Positions 45,061 to 55,458 are shown, numbered from the stretch's first letter. The stretch: 64,000 bases of DNA from Hymenobacter cavernae (GCF_014641455.1 NZ_BMHT01000003.1:429921-493920); one strand, 5' to 3'. Notes: generated by a model not told the origin, from the letters alone. Made by a program: numbers and translations.

Positions 45061-46164
45061 TTATTCTTGCAGTATCGACGCATCCGACGGTTGCGCTTCT
45101 ATGCCAAACGTGTCATTCTGCTGCCGCTGAGCCTGCCCCCGTACCTTCCAGACCTTGTACGTCCAATGCCGATTACCGGGGTTTTCGGCCACCAGCAGCC
45201 GGTATTGTGCCAATGCTTCGGCATGTTGACCTAGGCCTTCGTAGCTCTCAGCCAACATCTGCCGGGCATCCTGTAACCTTGGCGCACGACGCAGGGCACG
45301 TTGCAGATGCGGAACTACGGCCGCGTATTGGTGATGCCGGTAAGCAGCCAGCGCCAAACGGTAATCCGCACGGTAAAACGTGGTATCAAACTGAATAGCA
45401 CGACTATAGCACCGATGCGCACTATCCGGTAGACTTTGTAGTTCAAACTGCCGGCCGTGGTCGTACCAAAGCGGCGCATACCTAGGTGCTACGCGCAAGC
45501 CTCGAGCAGAATAGAGCGCCGCTGCCGCCGGCTGACGATAAGCATTGTTGAGGAAAGCCAGCTGATGCAGGATTTCCGGCTGGTGCGGCTCACGGGCAAG
45601 GCTGGCGCGCAGGTAGTCGAGGGCTTGCACGGTATCAGCTACGGCGGCGTAGGCCAAGCCTTTATAGAATAAAGCGGCAGCATGGTCAGGCTCCTGGCGG
45701 AGTGTACGATCTAGCTGCTCCAGGGCGGCTTCATAGTGCCGGGAAGCTAGGTTGGCCTCGCCTACCAGCAGGTTCAGCTCGGGCGACGAAAAGCCTCGCT
45801 GCGCAGCGGTTTCGGCGGCTTCCAAGGCTGCCGCCAACCGGTTTTGTCCGCGTAGCGTGCGCGCTTTGATGAAATAGAACTCCCCTTCTTCGTCATCCAG
45901 GTCAATAGCCCGGTTGATGTCTTCCAGGGCAGCGCCCAGCTGGCCGGCCGCGAGGCGAAAGCTGGCACGCCGGGCGTAAAGGGAAGCGTTCTGGGGCTGA
46001 CGGGCAATGGCTCCTTCCAGCTCCTGCGCCTGCAATTGCGGGCCACTCTGCACCGTAGCTAGGTTAACCATCTTATCGGGCCGCTCGGTAGGCGTCCGGT
46101 CGCAGGCCGAAGCTGCGGCAGCGACTACCCCAGAAAACAGAAAAGCAGCGCGTGAAAAAGCCAC
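45061..46164 (-). CDS. TPR-repeat lipoprotein
   Basis: A 367-residue secreted lipoprotein starting with GTG at 46164: signal SRAAFLFSGVVAAAASAC with lipidated Cys21, then at least eight tetratricopeptide repeats between about residues 48 and 340 (for example ASLYARRASFRLAAGQLGAA, ALFYKGLAYAAVADTVQALD, QMLAESYEGLGQHAEALAQY). TPR lipoproteins in this phylum often serve in assembly or gliding/secretion complexes, but nothing here points to one. It shares no operon feature with the next TPR gene beyond orientation (117 bp apart). Confidence 0.85.
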   Translation of the reverse strand: MAFSRAAFLFSGVVAAAASACDRTPTERPDKMVNLATVQSGPQLQAQELEGAIARQPQNASLYARRASFRLAAGQLGAALEDINRAIDLDDEEGEFYFIKARTLRGQNRLAAALEAAETAAQRGFSSPELNLLVGEANLASRHYEAALEQLDRTLRQEPDHAAALFYKGLAYAAVADTVQALDYLRASLAREPHQPEILHQLAFLNNAYRQPAAAALYSARGLRVAPRYAPLWYDHGRQFELQSLPDSAHRCYSRAIQFDTTFYRADYRLALAAYRHHQYAAVVPHLQRALRRAPRLQDARQMLAESYEGLGQHAEALAQYRLLVAENPGNRHWTYKVWKVRGQAQRQQNDTFGIEAQPSDASILQE

Positions 46165-46281
46165 GATAACAGATCAGGCAAGTGAAAGAATAGGTAAAGA
46201 TACGCTCGTACGTTAGTTTGTTAGTTTACTGAGACCTTTAGGCTACCTAGCTTTAGATTCAGATCAGGAACCTAGCTTCTA

Positions 46282-47208
46282 CTATTTGTTGACTTGCGGC
46301 TGCGGCTGGTCGGCACCTAGTGGGCTCACCTCGATAAGTTGATGTTTGCGCTGGGCTCTGCGCCTGAGCTGCTGAAGCAATAGGCGGCTCCGACGACTCA
46401 TCTCCAGCTCTTCGCTGGTCACCGGCGTAATCTTCAACGCTTCTTCCAGCACAGTTCGGGCATTGGTAAACTGCGCCTGATTGCGGTATACCCGCGCCAG
46501 ATCGTAGCAGAATTGAATGCGCTTGGGGTCAAGCTCGTGCGCCCGCTTTAGTGCGTCGATGGCTTTGCGGCTGCCGGCCCCACTGGGCGTTCCGCCGAGG
46601 AACAACCGGCTAAAGATTCGCTCCATGATGTTGTAATGGTCGACGCGGTAGTGCCAGCGGCCGAGCAGCTGCCAGGCATCGGCCCAGTCGGGACGGCGGG
46701 CAACGGCCAGAAATACATACGGCTTCATCTCGCGGTAAGCCAGCAAGTACTGCCGCATACCTAGCAGAGTAGCCTGATTAGCAATAGCATAAGCGGCCGC
46801 GTAGTTGGCTTCGGCACCTTCGGGGCTCACGACCAGCGCACGATTGGCGTAGAGGCGGGCGGCGGCAAAATAAGCGGCTTTCCGGGTTTCGTCGGTGTAG
46901 CGCGAGCCAATGCGGACGCTGAGCACGGCCGCTGACCACAGCGCCTCGTAGTTGCCGGGCAGCTTGCCAAGCACTTGCTCAAACTTCGCCAAGGCCTCCG
47001 ATTCGCGGTATTTCTCCTGTAGGCTCCGGGCTTCAGCCAGCAGCTTGGGCAAGTCGAGCACGGCAGCTGGCGTTTTGGGTTGCAAACTTTGCCCATCAGT
47101 CGGGGCCTTGGCAGCCTCTGCCTGCGTTTGCGCGAAAGCACTGCTCTGCCCGGCCAGCAGAGCCAGCAACAGCAATCTTCGCAGCAAATGACAGCAACGC
47201 AGTGGCAT
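46282..47208 (-). CDS. Secreted TPR/RMD-like protein
   Basis: A 308-residue protein with an N-terminal signal peptide (LLRRLLLLALLAGQSSAFAQ) and a helical repeat domain (KLLAEARSLQEKYRESEALA; YEALWSAAVLSVRIGSRYTD; RPDWADAWQLLGRWHYRVDH; LDPKRIQFCYDLARVYRNQA). The pattern of YxxAxAxA-type helices resembles regulator-of-microtubule-dynamics-like TPR proteins of bacteria. Function unknown; periplasmic by prediction. Confidence 0.82.
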   Translation of the reverse strand: MPLRCCHLLRRLLLLALLAGQSSAFAQTQAEAAKAPTDGQSLQPKTPAAVLDLPKLLAEARSLQEKYRESEALAKFEQVLGKLPGNYEALWSAAVLSVRIGSRYTDETRKAAYFAAARLYANRALVVSPEGAEANYAAAYAIANQATLLGMRQYLLAYREMKPYVFLAVARRPDWADAWQLLGRWHYRVDHYNIMERIFSRLFLGGTPSGAGSRKAIDALKRAHELDPKRIQFCYDLARVYRNQAQFTNARTVLEEALKITPVTSEELEMSRRSRLLLQQLRRRAQRKHQLIEVSPLGADQPQPQVNK

Positions 47209-47281
47209 ACTATAATTGGAACGACAAGCCAGAAAACGCCCCTATAAAACCTAGATTTTCTCAGACCAGGACACGCAAAGA

Positions 47282-47309
47282 AGAGCCCCGGTTTCGTTGC
47301 CGGGGCTCT
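47282..47309. terminator. Terminator after parC
   Basis: Perfect 10-bp GC-rich arms AGAGCCCCGG (47282-47291) and CCGGGGCTCT (47300-47309) just past the parC stop at 47317. Confidence 0.8.
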
Positions 47310-47316
47310 GCATTTG

Positions 47317-50265
47317 CTAGAACAACTTGAGCTGCGACTTGGGGCGCCGCAGCAGCGCTTGTGACTGCGCCACCTCTTCGGCCGTTACTTCCACTGGCCC
47401 GGCCAACTCCGGCAAATCGGCGGCTGTAGTGGCGGCTGGTGTTGGTCGCGGAATGGTGGCGGGGCCGCGGCGCTTGGCGGCTTCCCGGCGTTCGGGCTCC
47501 GGGCCTTCGTCGGTGAGCAGGTTCACCGCGTGAATCTTGAAGTAAGCTAGCTTGTTGCCCATCGCCTTCCAGCCTTTAACGTCGATAAACTCTTGCAAGA
47601 GAAGCGTTTCCGTTTCCTTGTCGGCTTTCTTATCGCGCTGGAGCTTCACTTCTACCTGCGGCTCGGCAAAGCAAGTGACGCACAAGAGCTTCGAGCCTTT
47701 ACTTTCCGAAATGAAGGCGAAGCGCTTGTCTAACGTGGTGGTTTCTACCTTGAACCGCTTTACGTAGTGAGTTTTTGTTTCTCCTTCTACGTACACCGCG
47801 CTGATCACCGTATCGGCTTCCAGCTTGCGCATCAGCATGATGTTAGGCACATCAAAGTGGTGCGCCGGATCAGGCGACTTGAGTTCGTAAGTACCATCTT
47901 TGTGCACCAGCAGAATGGTATTGTCCGTGTCGAAGGCACCTAGGTAGCGGCCGTGTCCGGCGGTATTCAGGCGGCCCGTTACCTCGTCGAAGAACGTTTC
48001 GCGCCCACCTAGGGTCGAGTCGCCGCGGCTTTTCTGCGTGATTTTCTTGATGGGCTGCTTGGTCACGATGTTGCCCATCGAGCCCTTCCCTTTAATAGCT
48101 AGCTCGGCAAAGTCGAAGTCGAACTGCTTCACGCGGGCCGGCGCTTTGTCGGACAGCTGTATCATCACAATTTCCGACTCGGAGTTAGGGTTCGCCGTGA
48201 GGTACAATGTCTTAGTACCTTTCGTGCCCTTGGTGAGGTCGTAGGCTTTGTCGCGGGTGATGCCGGTGACGAGGAAGCGCTTAGCGAAGCTGATGCCCGA
48301 GGCGCCGTCCTGGTAGATCATGTTGTACACCAGCCGGTCGTCGTTCTTGTTGTAAACGCCGACGTGCAGAATGTCCTTGCCCACGAAGGTCTTCTCCGCA
48401 ATCTTGGTCACGATAAAGGAACCGTCGCGGCGAATAGCGATGATGTCATCCAGGTCCGAGCAGTCGCAAACCGTAACGGCCTTTTCGTCTTTTTTGAGAC
48501 CGTAGCCGACGAAGCCATCCTGGTAGTTGACGTAGAGCTTCTGGTTAGCCACGGCTACCTTCTGGGCCGTCACCACGTCGAAGGTGCGTAGCTGCGTTTT
48601 CCGCTCGCGGCTTTGGCCGTACTTTTTCAGCAAGCCTTCAAAGTACTGAATAGCGTAGCGCGTGATATTGGCCAGGTGGTCGGCCACTTCAGCTAGCTCC
48701 GCTTCGAGGCGCAGAATATATTCTTCGGCCTTGAAGCCGTCGTACTTGGAAATGCGCTTGATGCGAATTTCTGTTAGGCGCGTGAGGTCTTCTTCCGTGA
48801 TGGCGCGGCGCAGCACAATGCGCGTGTCGTTGGCCTTCACCTTCTCGCCATCAATGCGCACAAACTTCTTCAAACCTAGGTCAATAGTCGCGAGAATGTC
48901 TTCCCACGTCTCACATTCCTCGATCTTGCGGTAGATGCGGTTCTCGATGAAGATCTTCTCCAAAGAAGCTGAGTGCCACTTCTCCTGCAATTCGTCCTGC
49001 CGGATTTCCAGCTCGCGCTCCAGCAACCGCACCGTTTTTTGGGTGCTCAGGCGCAGCATATCCTCCACGCCTACAAAGTGCGGCTTATCCTCAATGATAA
49101 CGCAGGTGTTGGGCGAGATGCTGATTTCGCAGTCGGTGAAGGCGTAAAGTGCATCCATCGTCAGGTCCGGCGACACGCCTGCGGGCAGGTGCACCTGAAT
49201 CTCAACGTCAGCCGCCGTGTTGTCGACTACCTTCTTGATTTTGATCTTGTTAGCCTCCGACGCTTTCACGATACTTTCCATCAGCGCCGTGGTGGTGGTG
49301 CCGTAGGGAATGTCGCGAATGACGAGCATGGTCTTGTCGACCTTCTCGATGGTAGCGCGCAGACGCAGCTTGGCGCCGCGCAAGCCTCCGTTGTAGTTGG
49401 TGATGTCGCAGAGGCCGCCCGTCGGGAAGTCAGGGTATAGCTCGAAATCCCGGCCACGCAGCACATCAATGCTAGCTTTGCACAACTCGCGAAAGTTGTG
49501 GGGCATAATCTTGGTGCTCAGGCCGACGGCAATACCTTCTACGCCTTGCGCCAGCAGCAGCGGAAACTTGACGGGCAGCGTAACCGGCTCGCGCTTGCGA
49601 CCGTCGTAGCTCAGCTGCCACTCCGTAATGTCGGGGTTGAACACCACATCCAGCGCAAACTTCGAGAGCCTGGCCTCGATATAACGCGGAGCCGCCGCGC
49701 CGTCGCCGGTGCGGATGTCGCCCCAGTTGCCCTGGGTTTCAATCAGCAGATCCTTCTGACCTAGGTTCACCATGGCGTCGCCGATGCTTGCGTCGCCGTG
49801 CGGGTGATACTGCATCGTCTGGCCAATGACGTTGGCAACTTTGTTGAAGCGGCCATCATCCATCTCCTTCATAGCGTGCAGAATACGCCGCTGCACAGGC
49901 TTCAGGCCATCTTCAATGGCCGGCACCGCCCGCTCCAGAATCACGTAGCTGGCGTAGTCCAGAAACCAGTTCTGGTACATGCCGTTCACGGTTGCTACAT
50001 CGTGAATCGTTTCGCCGGGAGCAAACCTAGGTTCTTCTTCCGTTGCTTCGACAATTGGCTCCGGCTCGGTTACCGTTTCAATCTCCGCCGACGATTCGGC
50101 CAGCAGCTCGCCGGTTTCACTTACCACAAGCTGCGCTTCTTCAGCGGCAAAGTCGGCATCTGCCGGAGCAGCCGGCTCGGCCCCAAACTCAAAGGAGTCG
50201 CCAGCACCAAACAGGTTGGGCTGCTCTTCGTGGTTTGGGTCCTGGGGGTTTTTCTCTTCTGACAT
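47317..50265 (-). CDS. parC: DNA topoisomerase IV subunit A (type IIA topoisomerase A subunit)
   Basis: A 982-residue subunit that cuts and rejoins DNA. An acidic, low-complexity N-terminal tail (about 1-70, start MSEEKNPQDPNHEEQ at ATG 50265) precedes the winged-helix/tower core: YASYVILERAVPAIEDGLKP, IGDAMVNLGQKDLLIETQGN, and AAPRYIEARLSKFALD with the active-site Tyr. The C-terminal beta-pinwheel follows, with no clear GyrA box, and a charged tail. The upstream in-frame start at 50340 adds residues with no similarity. Two small genes separate it from parE, which favours the ParC/ParE designation over GyrA. Confidence 0.92.
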   Translation of the reverse strand: MSEEKNPQDPNHEEQPNLFGAGDSFEFGAEPAAPADADFAAEEAQLVVSETGELLAESSAEIETVTEPEPIVEATEEEPRFAPGETIHDVATVNGMYQNWFLDYASYVILERAVPAIEDGLKPVQRRILHAMKEMDDGRFNKVANVIGQTMQYHPHGDASIGDAMVNLGQKDLLIETQGNWGDIRTGDGAAAPRYIEARLSKFALDVVFNPDITEWQLSYDGRKREPVTLPVKFPLLLAQGVEGIAVGLSTKIMPHNFRELCKASIDVLRGRDFELYPDFPTGGLCDITNYNGGLRGAKLRLRATIEKVDKTMLVIRDIPYGTTTTALMESIVKASEANKIKIKKVVDNTAADVEIQVHLPAGVSPDLTMDALYAFTDCEISISPNTCVIIEDKPHFVGVEDMLRLSTQKTVRLLERELEIRQDELQEKWHSASLEKIFIENRIYRKIEECETWEDILATIDLGLKKFVRIDGEKVKANDTRIVLRRAITEEDLTRLTEIRIKRISKYDGFKAEEYILRLEAELAEVADHLANITRYAIQYFEGLLKKYGQSRERKTQLRTFDVVTAQKVAVANQKLYVNYQDGFVGYGLKKDEKAVTVCDCSDLDDIIAIRRDGSFIVTKIAEKTFVGKDILHVGVYNKNDDRLVYNMIYQDGASGISFAKRFLVTGITRDKAYDLTKGTKGTKTLYLTANPNSESEIVMIQLSDKAPARVKQFDFDFAELAIKGKGSMGNIVTKQPIKKITQKSRGDSTLGGRETFFDEVTGRLNTAGHGRYLGAFDTDNTILLVHKDGTYELKSPDPAHHFDVPNIMLMRKLEADTVISAVYVEGETKTHYVKRFKVETTTLDKRFAFISESKGSKLLCVTCFAEPQVEVKLQRDKKADKETETLLLQEFIDVKGWKAMGNKLAYFKIHAVNLLTDEGPEPERREAAKRRGPATIPRPTPAATTAADLPELAGPVEVTAEEVAQSQALLRRPKSQLKLF

Positions 50266-50501
50266 AAAGGGTGTGGCAGGGGCCACGGTTATTGTTCTTG
50301 TACCTCTCTCCCGACCTAGGTGGTTGGAAGGACTATTCATTAACTAAGTCGCAAGCGACCAATAGTAGCCGAGAAGCTACTAAAATACTCACAGCCGTAA
50401 CCGTGTAATTCACTCAGTAATTCCGGCTTTTTAAAGTCCGCTTCATTCCGCGAAACGAACAAACTGGTACTACTTTCTCCTTTTGTAAGATCAGCCTTTA
50501 T

Positions 50502-50941
50502 TTAGGCATAAACCAAAGCGTTCTGCGGAGTTAAGGTATGAATGCGCTGGGCAGTTTTTGCACCAACCAGGACTTCTGTGATAAGAGGCAAAAGAGTTGC
50601 TACGCGAGAAATCCTCTCAGTTGTAGCAAACAAGCTTGCTGTCTGCGACTTAGTTCGAGCTAATAATAGCTCGCGTAATAAGCTGCCAAGACGTTCCATA
50701 TCAGCTGTAACAACTCCGGTTTCCCGTAGGTGCTGCTTCATTTCCTGTCGGACAAATTGCTCGGCCGCCAGTCTCTCTATCCGCCTGCTGCCCAATGTTT
50801 GAAAGACTTCCGTTAAGCAATAAACAGGTACCAGGAGCTGCAAGACGTTTTGTTCGGCGGCTTGCAGCAACCGCTCACATGCGCTTTGCTCATGCTGAGG
50901 GCTAGCTCCAAGATAAAATTAGACTCGGCATATACCTTCAT
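50502..50941 (-). pseudogene. Frameshifted PIN-domain protein
   Basis: The ATG at 50941 abuts the stop of the preceding gene and encodes MKVYAESNFILELAL, the typical first strand and acidic residue of PIN nucleases. The reading frame then continues only after a one-base deletion near 50895: QHEQSACERLLQAAEQNVLQ, LLVPVYCLTEVFQTLGSRRI, then a helical tail to the stop at 50502. Restoring one base would give an ordinary PIN protein of about 145 residues. I cannot exclude a sequencing error. Sits between a nuclease-fold gene and parC. Confidence 0.7.
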
Positions 50942-51400
50942 CTAGGCGGCTTCTTGTTGAATATCGCCGTGAAATATGGCCGCGTGCAAACCCAACTTTA
51001 CCACCCATTGCTGATTCGGATCTGCCAACAGCTCTTCCTCAGATTTGAATTGCGTAAACATCAGCCAGGAGTAAACTAGGGAAGCTAGCTCTACCCCGTC
51101 CAACTGCCGCAAAGGGAAGCGGTTCGTATCCAGCTGACGGCTTAGCACAGCCGTTGAATCAGCGCTAAACACTTCACTGCCTTTACCAAGCTCACCGGGC
51201 GTAAACAGAAGCATACGTTCCGGAGTGACCAACAGAAAGTAGCAGTCAAAGTGTCCGTATTCACTACGTACCTCATAAGACCACTCCAGATCTAATTCAT
51301 TCACCGGATGAAGCGGCCTAGCTTTCACCTCCACCAACAACTGGAGCTGCTGGTCAGCCGAATACACCATAATATCGGAGCGGAGGTGCAGATCATTCAT
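50942..51400 (-). CDS. Small PD-(D/E)XK-like nuclease-fold protein
   Basis: A 152-residue soluble protein. Residues 9-27 (DIMVYSADQQLQLLVEVKAR) show the D...ExK pattern of restriction-endonuclease-like cores, followed by a strand/helix pattern (FDCYFLLVTPERMLLFTPGE). No family recognised. The stop is immediately followed by the ATG of the PIN gene, and it begins 43 bp after parE, so the three are probably transcribed together. A role as partner of the PIN protein is inference. Confidence 0.65.
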   Translation of the reverse strand: MNDLHLRSDIMVYSADQQLQLLVEVKARPLHPVNELDLEWSYEVRSEYGHFDCYFLLVTPERMLLFTPGELGKGSEVFSADSTAVLSRQLDTNRFPLRQLDGVELASLVYSWLMFTQFKSEEELLADPNQQWVVKLGLHAAIFHGDIQQEAA

Positions 51401-51443
51401 GGCAGTATGTTGAGAAACGTTGCGTAGTGTCTGTGCTAGGTGC

Positions 51444-53354
51444 TTAGGCTAAATCCGCTTCGGCGACTTCCTCCACGGGCAGTATGTCGGAAGTAATCAG
51501 GTCCTTTTCTAAACGCAGGTTTTCAATGATGAATTCCTGACGCGCGGGCGTGTTCTTGCCCATATAATACGTCAACACCTGCTGAATCGAGCGGTCCGAT
51601 TGCAGGATAACCGGCTCCAGGCGGATGTTCTCGCCGATAAACTTGCCGAACTCATCCGGCGAAATCTCTCCCAGCCCTTTGAAGCGCGTGATTTCAGGGT
51701 TGCGACCTAGCTTGCGCATGGCGGCTTGCTTCTCCTGCTCGTTGTAGCAGTAGATGGTCGTCTTCTTGTTGCGCACGCGGAACAGCGGCGTTTCCAGGAT
51801 ATAGACGTGCCCATTGCGGACCAGATCGGGGAAGAATTGGAGAAAGAACGTGAGCAGCAGCAGGCGAATGTGCATCCCGTCCACGTCGGCGTCGGTGGCG
51901 ATAACCACGCGGTTGTAGCGCAGATACTCAATGCCTTCTTCGATGTTCAGGGCGTGCTGCAAGAGGTTGAACTCCTCATTTTCGTACACCACTTTCTTCT
52001 TCAGCCCGAAGCAGTTCAGCGGCTTACCGCGCAGGCTAAACACGGCTTCCGTCTCCACGTTGCGGCTCTTGGTGATGCTGCCCGAAGCGGAGTCGCCCTC
52101 GGTGATGAAGAGCGTGGTGAGAGCTTCGTTCTCGTGCTTGTGGTCGTCGAGGTGCAGGCGGCAGTCGCGGAGCTTGCGATTGTGCAGGTTGGCTTTTTTG
52201 GCGCGCTGGTTAGCTAGCTTTTTCACGCCGGCCATGTCCTTCCGCTCCCGCTCGCTTTGCTCGATACGCTTTTTCAGCGCTTCGGCCGTAGCGGGGTTCT
52301 TGTGCAGGAAGTTGTCGAGGTGCTCCTTCACGAAGTCCAGGATGAAGCCGCGCACCGTTGGGCCGTCCTCGCCCATGTTGATGGAACCTAGCTTCGTCTT
52401 GGTCTGCGACTCGAACACGGGTTCCTGCACCCGCACCGAAATAGCGGCCACAATGCTGCCACGGATGTCAGCCGCGTCGTACTCCTTCTTGTAGAACTCG
52501 CGCAGGGTTTTCACCACGGCTTCGCGGAAAGCCGCCAGGTGCGTACCGCCTTGGGTGGTGTACTGACCGTTCACGAACGAATAATACTCCTCGCCGTAGT
52601 CGTTGCCGTGGGTGAGAGCTAGCTCGATGTCGGGCGCTTTCAGGTGAATGATCGGGTAGCGGCGGCTTTCCTCGTCAATTTTACGAGCGAGCAGATCAAG
52701 TAGACCGTTTTCGGAGTGGTAACGCTGGCCGTTGAAGTTGATCGTGAGGCCCGCGTTCAGGTACACGTAGTTCCAGATCTGGTTTTCCAGGTACTCCGGA
52801 ATGAAGCGGTAGTTGCGGAAAATGGTATCGTCGGGCTGGAAGGCGATGAGCGTACCATTGCGCTGGGAGGTCTTCACCGGCTTCGGGTCCTGCACCAGGT
52901 TGCCCTGGTTGAACTCCGCCGACTTCATCACGCCGTCACGCACACTTTGCACCAGGAAGTAATTGCTAAGCGCATTGACAGCCTTGGTACCCACGCCGTT
53001 CAGGCCGACCGACTTTTGGAACACCTTGGAGTCGTACTTGCCGCCGGTGTTGATCTTGCTCACCACATCGACCACTTTGCCCAGCGGAATGCCGCGGCCG
53101 TAGTCGCGCACCTGCACGCGCTGGTCGGAAATCTTGATGTCAATGGTGCGGCCGTGGCCCATCACGTGCTCATCGATGCTGTTGTCAATAACCTCTTTTA
53201 CGAGCACGTAGATGCCGTCGTCGTAAGCTGAGCCGTCACCTAGCTTGCCGATGTACATGCCGGGCCGCAGCCGGATGTGCTCGCGCCAATCCAGGGAGCG
53301 GATGCTGTCTTCGGTGTACGCGTGCTGGACCAGGGGAAGTTGTTCGTCAGCCAT
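51444..53354 (-). CDS. parE: DNA topoisomerase IV subunit B (GyrB/ParE family)
   Basis: A 636-residue ATPase subunit: GHKL site in [27 protein letters not shown] and [15 protein letters not shown], the transducer, then the TOPRIM motifs [11 protein letters not shown] and [16 protein letters not shown], ending in [19 protein letters not shown]. Length is that of short ParE/GyrB forms without the large insert of proteobacterial GyrB. It starts the run parE, nuclease-fold gene, PIN remnant, parC. The ATG at 53354 faces a 238-bp region to the divergent PerM gene; a possible hairpin (arms 53455-53462, 53481-53488) is the only structure I noticed there. Confidence 0.93.
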   Translation of the reverse strand: MADEQLPLVQHAYTEDSIRSLDWREHIRLRPGMYIGKLGDGSAYDDGIYVLVKEVIDNSIDEHVMGHGRTIDIKISDQRVQVRDYGRGIPLGKVVDVVSKINTGGKYDSKVFQKSVGLNGVGTKAVNALSNYFLVQSVRDGVMKSAEFNQGNLVQDPKPVKTSQRNGTLIAFQPDDTIFRNYRFIPEYLENQIWNYVYLNAGLTINFNGQRYHSENGLLDLLARKIDEESRRYPIIHLKAPDIELALTHGNDYGEEYYSFVNGQYTTQGGTHLAAFREAVVKTLREFYKKEYDAADIRGSIVAAISVRVQEPVFESQTKTKLGSINMGEDGPTVRGFILDFVKEHLDNFLHKNPATAEALKKRIEQSERERKDMAGVKKLANQRAKKANLHNRKLRDCRLHLDDHKHENEALTTLFITEGDSASGSITKSRNVETEAVFSLRGKPLNCFGLKKKVVYENEEFNLLQHALNIEEGIEYLRYNRVVIATDADVDGMHIRLLLLTFFLQFFPDLVRNGHVYILETPLFRVRNKKTTIYCYNEQEKQAAMRKLGRNPEITRFKGLGEISPDEFGKFIGENIRLEPVILQSDRSIQQVLTYYMGKNTPARQEFIIENLRLEKDLITSDILPVEEVAEADLA

Positions 53355-53592
53355 CAGAAACTACTAATTCAAATTTGAGGTAAAATAACGCAGAAAATCG
53401 GCTTTTTCCCGACCGACTTCGTAAAGCCGGACCAAAGAAGCAGCTTAGAAAAACGCGTTTGCTAAAGACTAATACAATTGGCAAACGCTTTTCCTAAAAC
53501 CCGCTACCGAGCTTCGCAGTTCATTCGAAACACTCAAATATAGCCAAAAACCGGCTATTCTCCTCTCTCCCTGTATCTAATTCTATTAGCCA

Positions 53593-54795
53593 ATGCTACC
53601 AACTCCTAACAATTTTAACACGCCGCGCCACTCCAACCCTCCCATTGAGATAAAGCAGTCGGCCGTTGTTCATTACACCTTCCTGCTCATCGGCCTTTCG
53701 CTGCTGGTGTTTGTGCTCCACCGGCTCGACGACATTCTACTCCCGATCTTCTTTTCGGGGCTGCTGGCTGTGCTGCTGTTGCCGCTTTGCCGGCGCTTTG
53801 AGAATTGGGGACTTCCGCGCACCCTCGCTATTGTCGTTTGCCTGTTGATAGTCATCCTGGCAGTTGCTGGCTTGTTCTACGTCTTTGGTTCTCAAATCGT
53901 GCAGTTCCGCGACGAGCTGCCACTTCTGCAAGAACGCCTAGCGCAGTACTTCGACCAGGTGCAACAGATGCTAAGCGCCCGCTTTGGCTATCAGCCAATT
54001 AGCAAAGATCAGTTCATTGATCAATCGTTGGATTCGCTGAAGACGCGTGCTGGCGGCTGGCTGGGCACCACGCTGAACACCACCACCTCGGTGCTGAGTG
54101 TGGTGACGTTGATTCCGATTTATATCTTCTGCTTGCTCTACTACCGCGACCATATGCGGCAGTTCATGTTCCGCTTTGTAGCCCCCGACAAGCGCACGTC
54201 GGTGCTGCACACTATCGACAGCATCCAGAACGTCATTCAGGCATATATCACGGGTTTGCTGACGGTTATCGTCATTGTAGCCGTGCTGAATGCCATTGGT
54301 TTGCTGGTACTTGGGGTGAAGTTTGCCATCTTCTTTGCCGTGTTTGCCTCGGTGCTGGCCGTCATTCCCTACATCGGCATCTTCATCGGGTCGGCGCTGC
54401 CCACGCTAATTACGCTGGTTGAAACCGGCTCGCCGCTGCGGGCGCTCGGCGTGGTGGGCGTATTTATGGTGGTGCAGTTTCTGGAAGGCAACTTCATCAC
54501 ACCGACCATCACAGGCTCGAAGGTGAGCATCAACCCGATGGCAGCCATTATCGCCCTGATCCTAGGTGGCGAGCTTTGGGGCACGCCGGGCATGATTCTG
54601 AGCATTCCGCTCACGGCCGTGCTGAAGGTCATTTTTGACTCGTCGAAAGCTACCGAGCCCTGGGGTTTCCTGCTCGGCGACATTGCCGCGGGTGAGGACA
54701 CGAAGAAGGACAAGTCGGATGATAAGCCCGGATTTTTTGCCCGCATTTGGCAGCGGATTCGGGGTGAGCACGCAACCTCAAACGTACGTCGGTAG
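53593..54795 (+). CDS. AI-2E/PerM-family membrane protein
   Basis: A 400-residue inner-membrane protein with about seven or eight transmembrane segments (FLLIGLSLLVFVLHRLDDIL; LAIVVCLLIVILAVAGLFYV; GLLTVIVIVAVLNAIGLLVL; FAIFFAVFASVLAVIPYIGI). The PerM-family hallmark is the C-terminal GNFITPTITGSKVSINPMAA. A charged cytoplasmic tail rich in Lys and Asp ends it. Family members include permeases and possible autoinducer-2 exporters, and Na+/H+ antiporter-like activity has been reported for some; the substrate here is unknown. Confidence 0.9.
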   Translation: MLPTPNNFNTPRHSNPPIEIKQSAVVHYTFLLIGLSLLVFVLHRLDDILLPIFFSGLLAVLLLPLCRRFENWGLPRTLAIVVCLLIVILAVAGLFYVFGSQIVQFRDELPLLQERLAQYFDQVQQMLSARFGYQPISKDQFIDQSLDSLKTRAGGWLGTTLNTTTSVLSVVTLIPIYIFCLLYYRDHMRQFMFRFVAPDKRTSVLHTIDSIQNVIQAYITGLLTVIVIVAVLNAIGLLVLGVKFAIFFAVFASVLAVIPYIGIFIGSALPTLITLVETGSPLRALGVVGVFMVVQFLEGNFITPTITGSKVSINPMAAIIALILGGELWGTPGMILSIPLTAVLKVIFDSSKATEPWGFLLGDIAAGEDTKKDKSDDKPGFFARIWQRIRGEHATSNVRR

Positions 54796-54872
54796 TATAC
54801 TCCCTCAACCAGCACAGTAGAATGATGCTGAGTTAGTTTTGAACCCAACTCTCTTCATAACACCCAACCAAA

Positions 54873-55334
54873 ATGGCTATCAACGAATCAACTGCCCGCG
54901 CTTACAACGACCTCGTAGAAATCAACGAAACTGGTGCGAAAGGCTACCAGGAAGCCGCTGAAGGCGTAAGCAACCCCCAGCTAAAATCGCAACTGGCCCA
55001 GTACAGCCAGCAGCGTGCTCAGTTCGCTTCGGAGCTGAAGCAGCATGCTAAACAATACGGCATTACGACGGAAGGTGGCAACACCATTGAAGGCGTGCTG
55101 ACGGATGCTGCCGCTGCCGTTCACCGGGGCTGGATCAACCTGAAGTCGGTCGTAACGGGCCAGGACGATAACGCCATCCTGGGCGAGTGCGAAACTGGCG
55201 ACGCTACGGCGCTAGAAGCCTACGAGCAAGCTCTGAAAGCTGCTGACCTGCCCGCCGAAGCTAAATCAGTGATTCAGCAGCAGCACGGCCAGATTCTGGC
55301 TGCCAAAAACAGCATTACGTCTTTGAAGCACTAG
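54873..55334 (+). CDS. PA2169/DUF2383-family four-helix bundle protein
   Basis: A 153-residue soluble all-alpha protein, ferritin-like in shape: ARAYNDLVEINETGAKGYQE, LAQYSQQRAQFASELKQHAK, then an EGVLTDAAAAVHRGWINLKS stretch and CETGDATALEAYEQALKAAD. The family is often induced by stress or in stationary phase; function unknown. No metal-ligand set is obvious. It follows the PerM gene by 77 bp and ends at a strong terminator. Confidence 0.9.
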   Translation: MAINESTARAYNDLVEINETGAKGYQEAAEGVSNPQLKSQLAQYSQQRAQFASELKQHAKQYGITTEGGNTIEGVLTDAAAAVHRGWINLKSVVTGQDDNAILGECETGDATALEAYEQALKAADLPAEAKSVIQQQHGQILAAKNSITSLKH

Positions 55335-55362
55335 ACTCAACCTAGGTTTTCATACTAATATA

Positions 55363-55390
55363 AAAGCGGTTTGCTTCGGCAAGCCGCTTT
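55363..55390 (+). terminator. Rho-independent terminator with UUCG loop
   Basis: Stem AAAGCGGTTTGC (55363-55374) and GCAAGCCGCTTT (55379-55390) around TTCG, followed by a run of Ts. Terminates the DUF2383 gene. Confidence 0.9.
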
Positions 55391-55458
55391 TTTTGTGTGC
55401 AGTAGCAAACCATTTGCGCTGAAACAGACCTAGGTTTCTGGCTAGCGCACTGCCGCGC

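Noticed and set aside
53355-53592. Promoter CAAATATA (minus-strand TATATTTG) at about 53536 for parE
   Set aside because: It matches the -7 consensus, but it lies about 180 bp from the start and no -33 box was found, so it was not listed as a feature.
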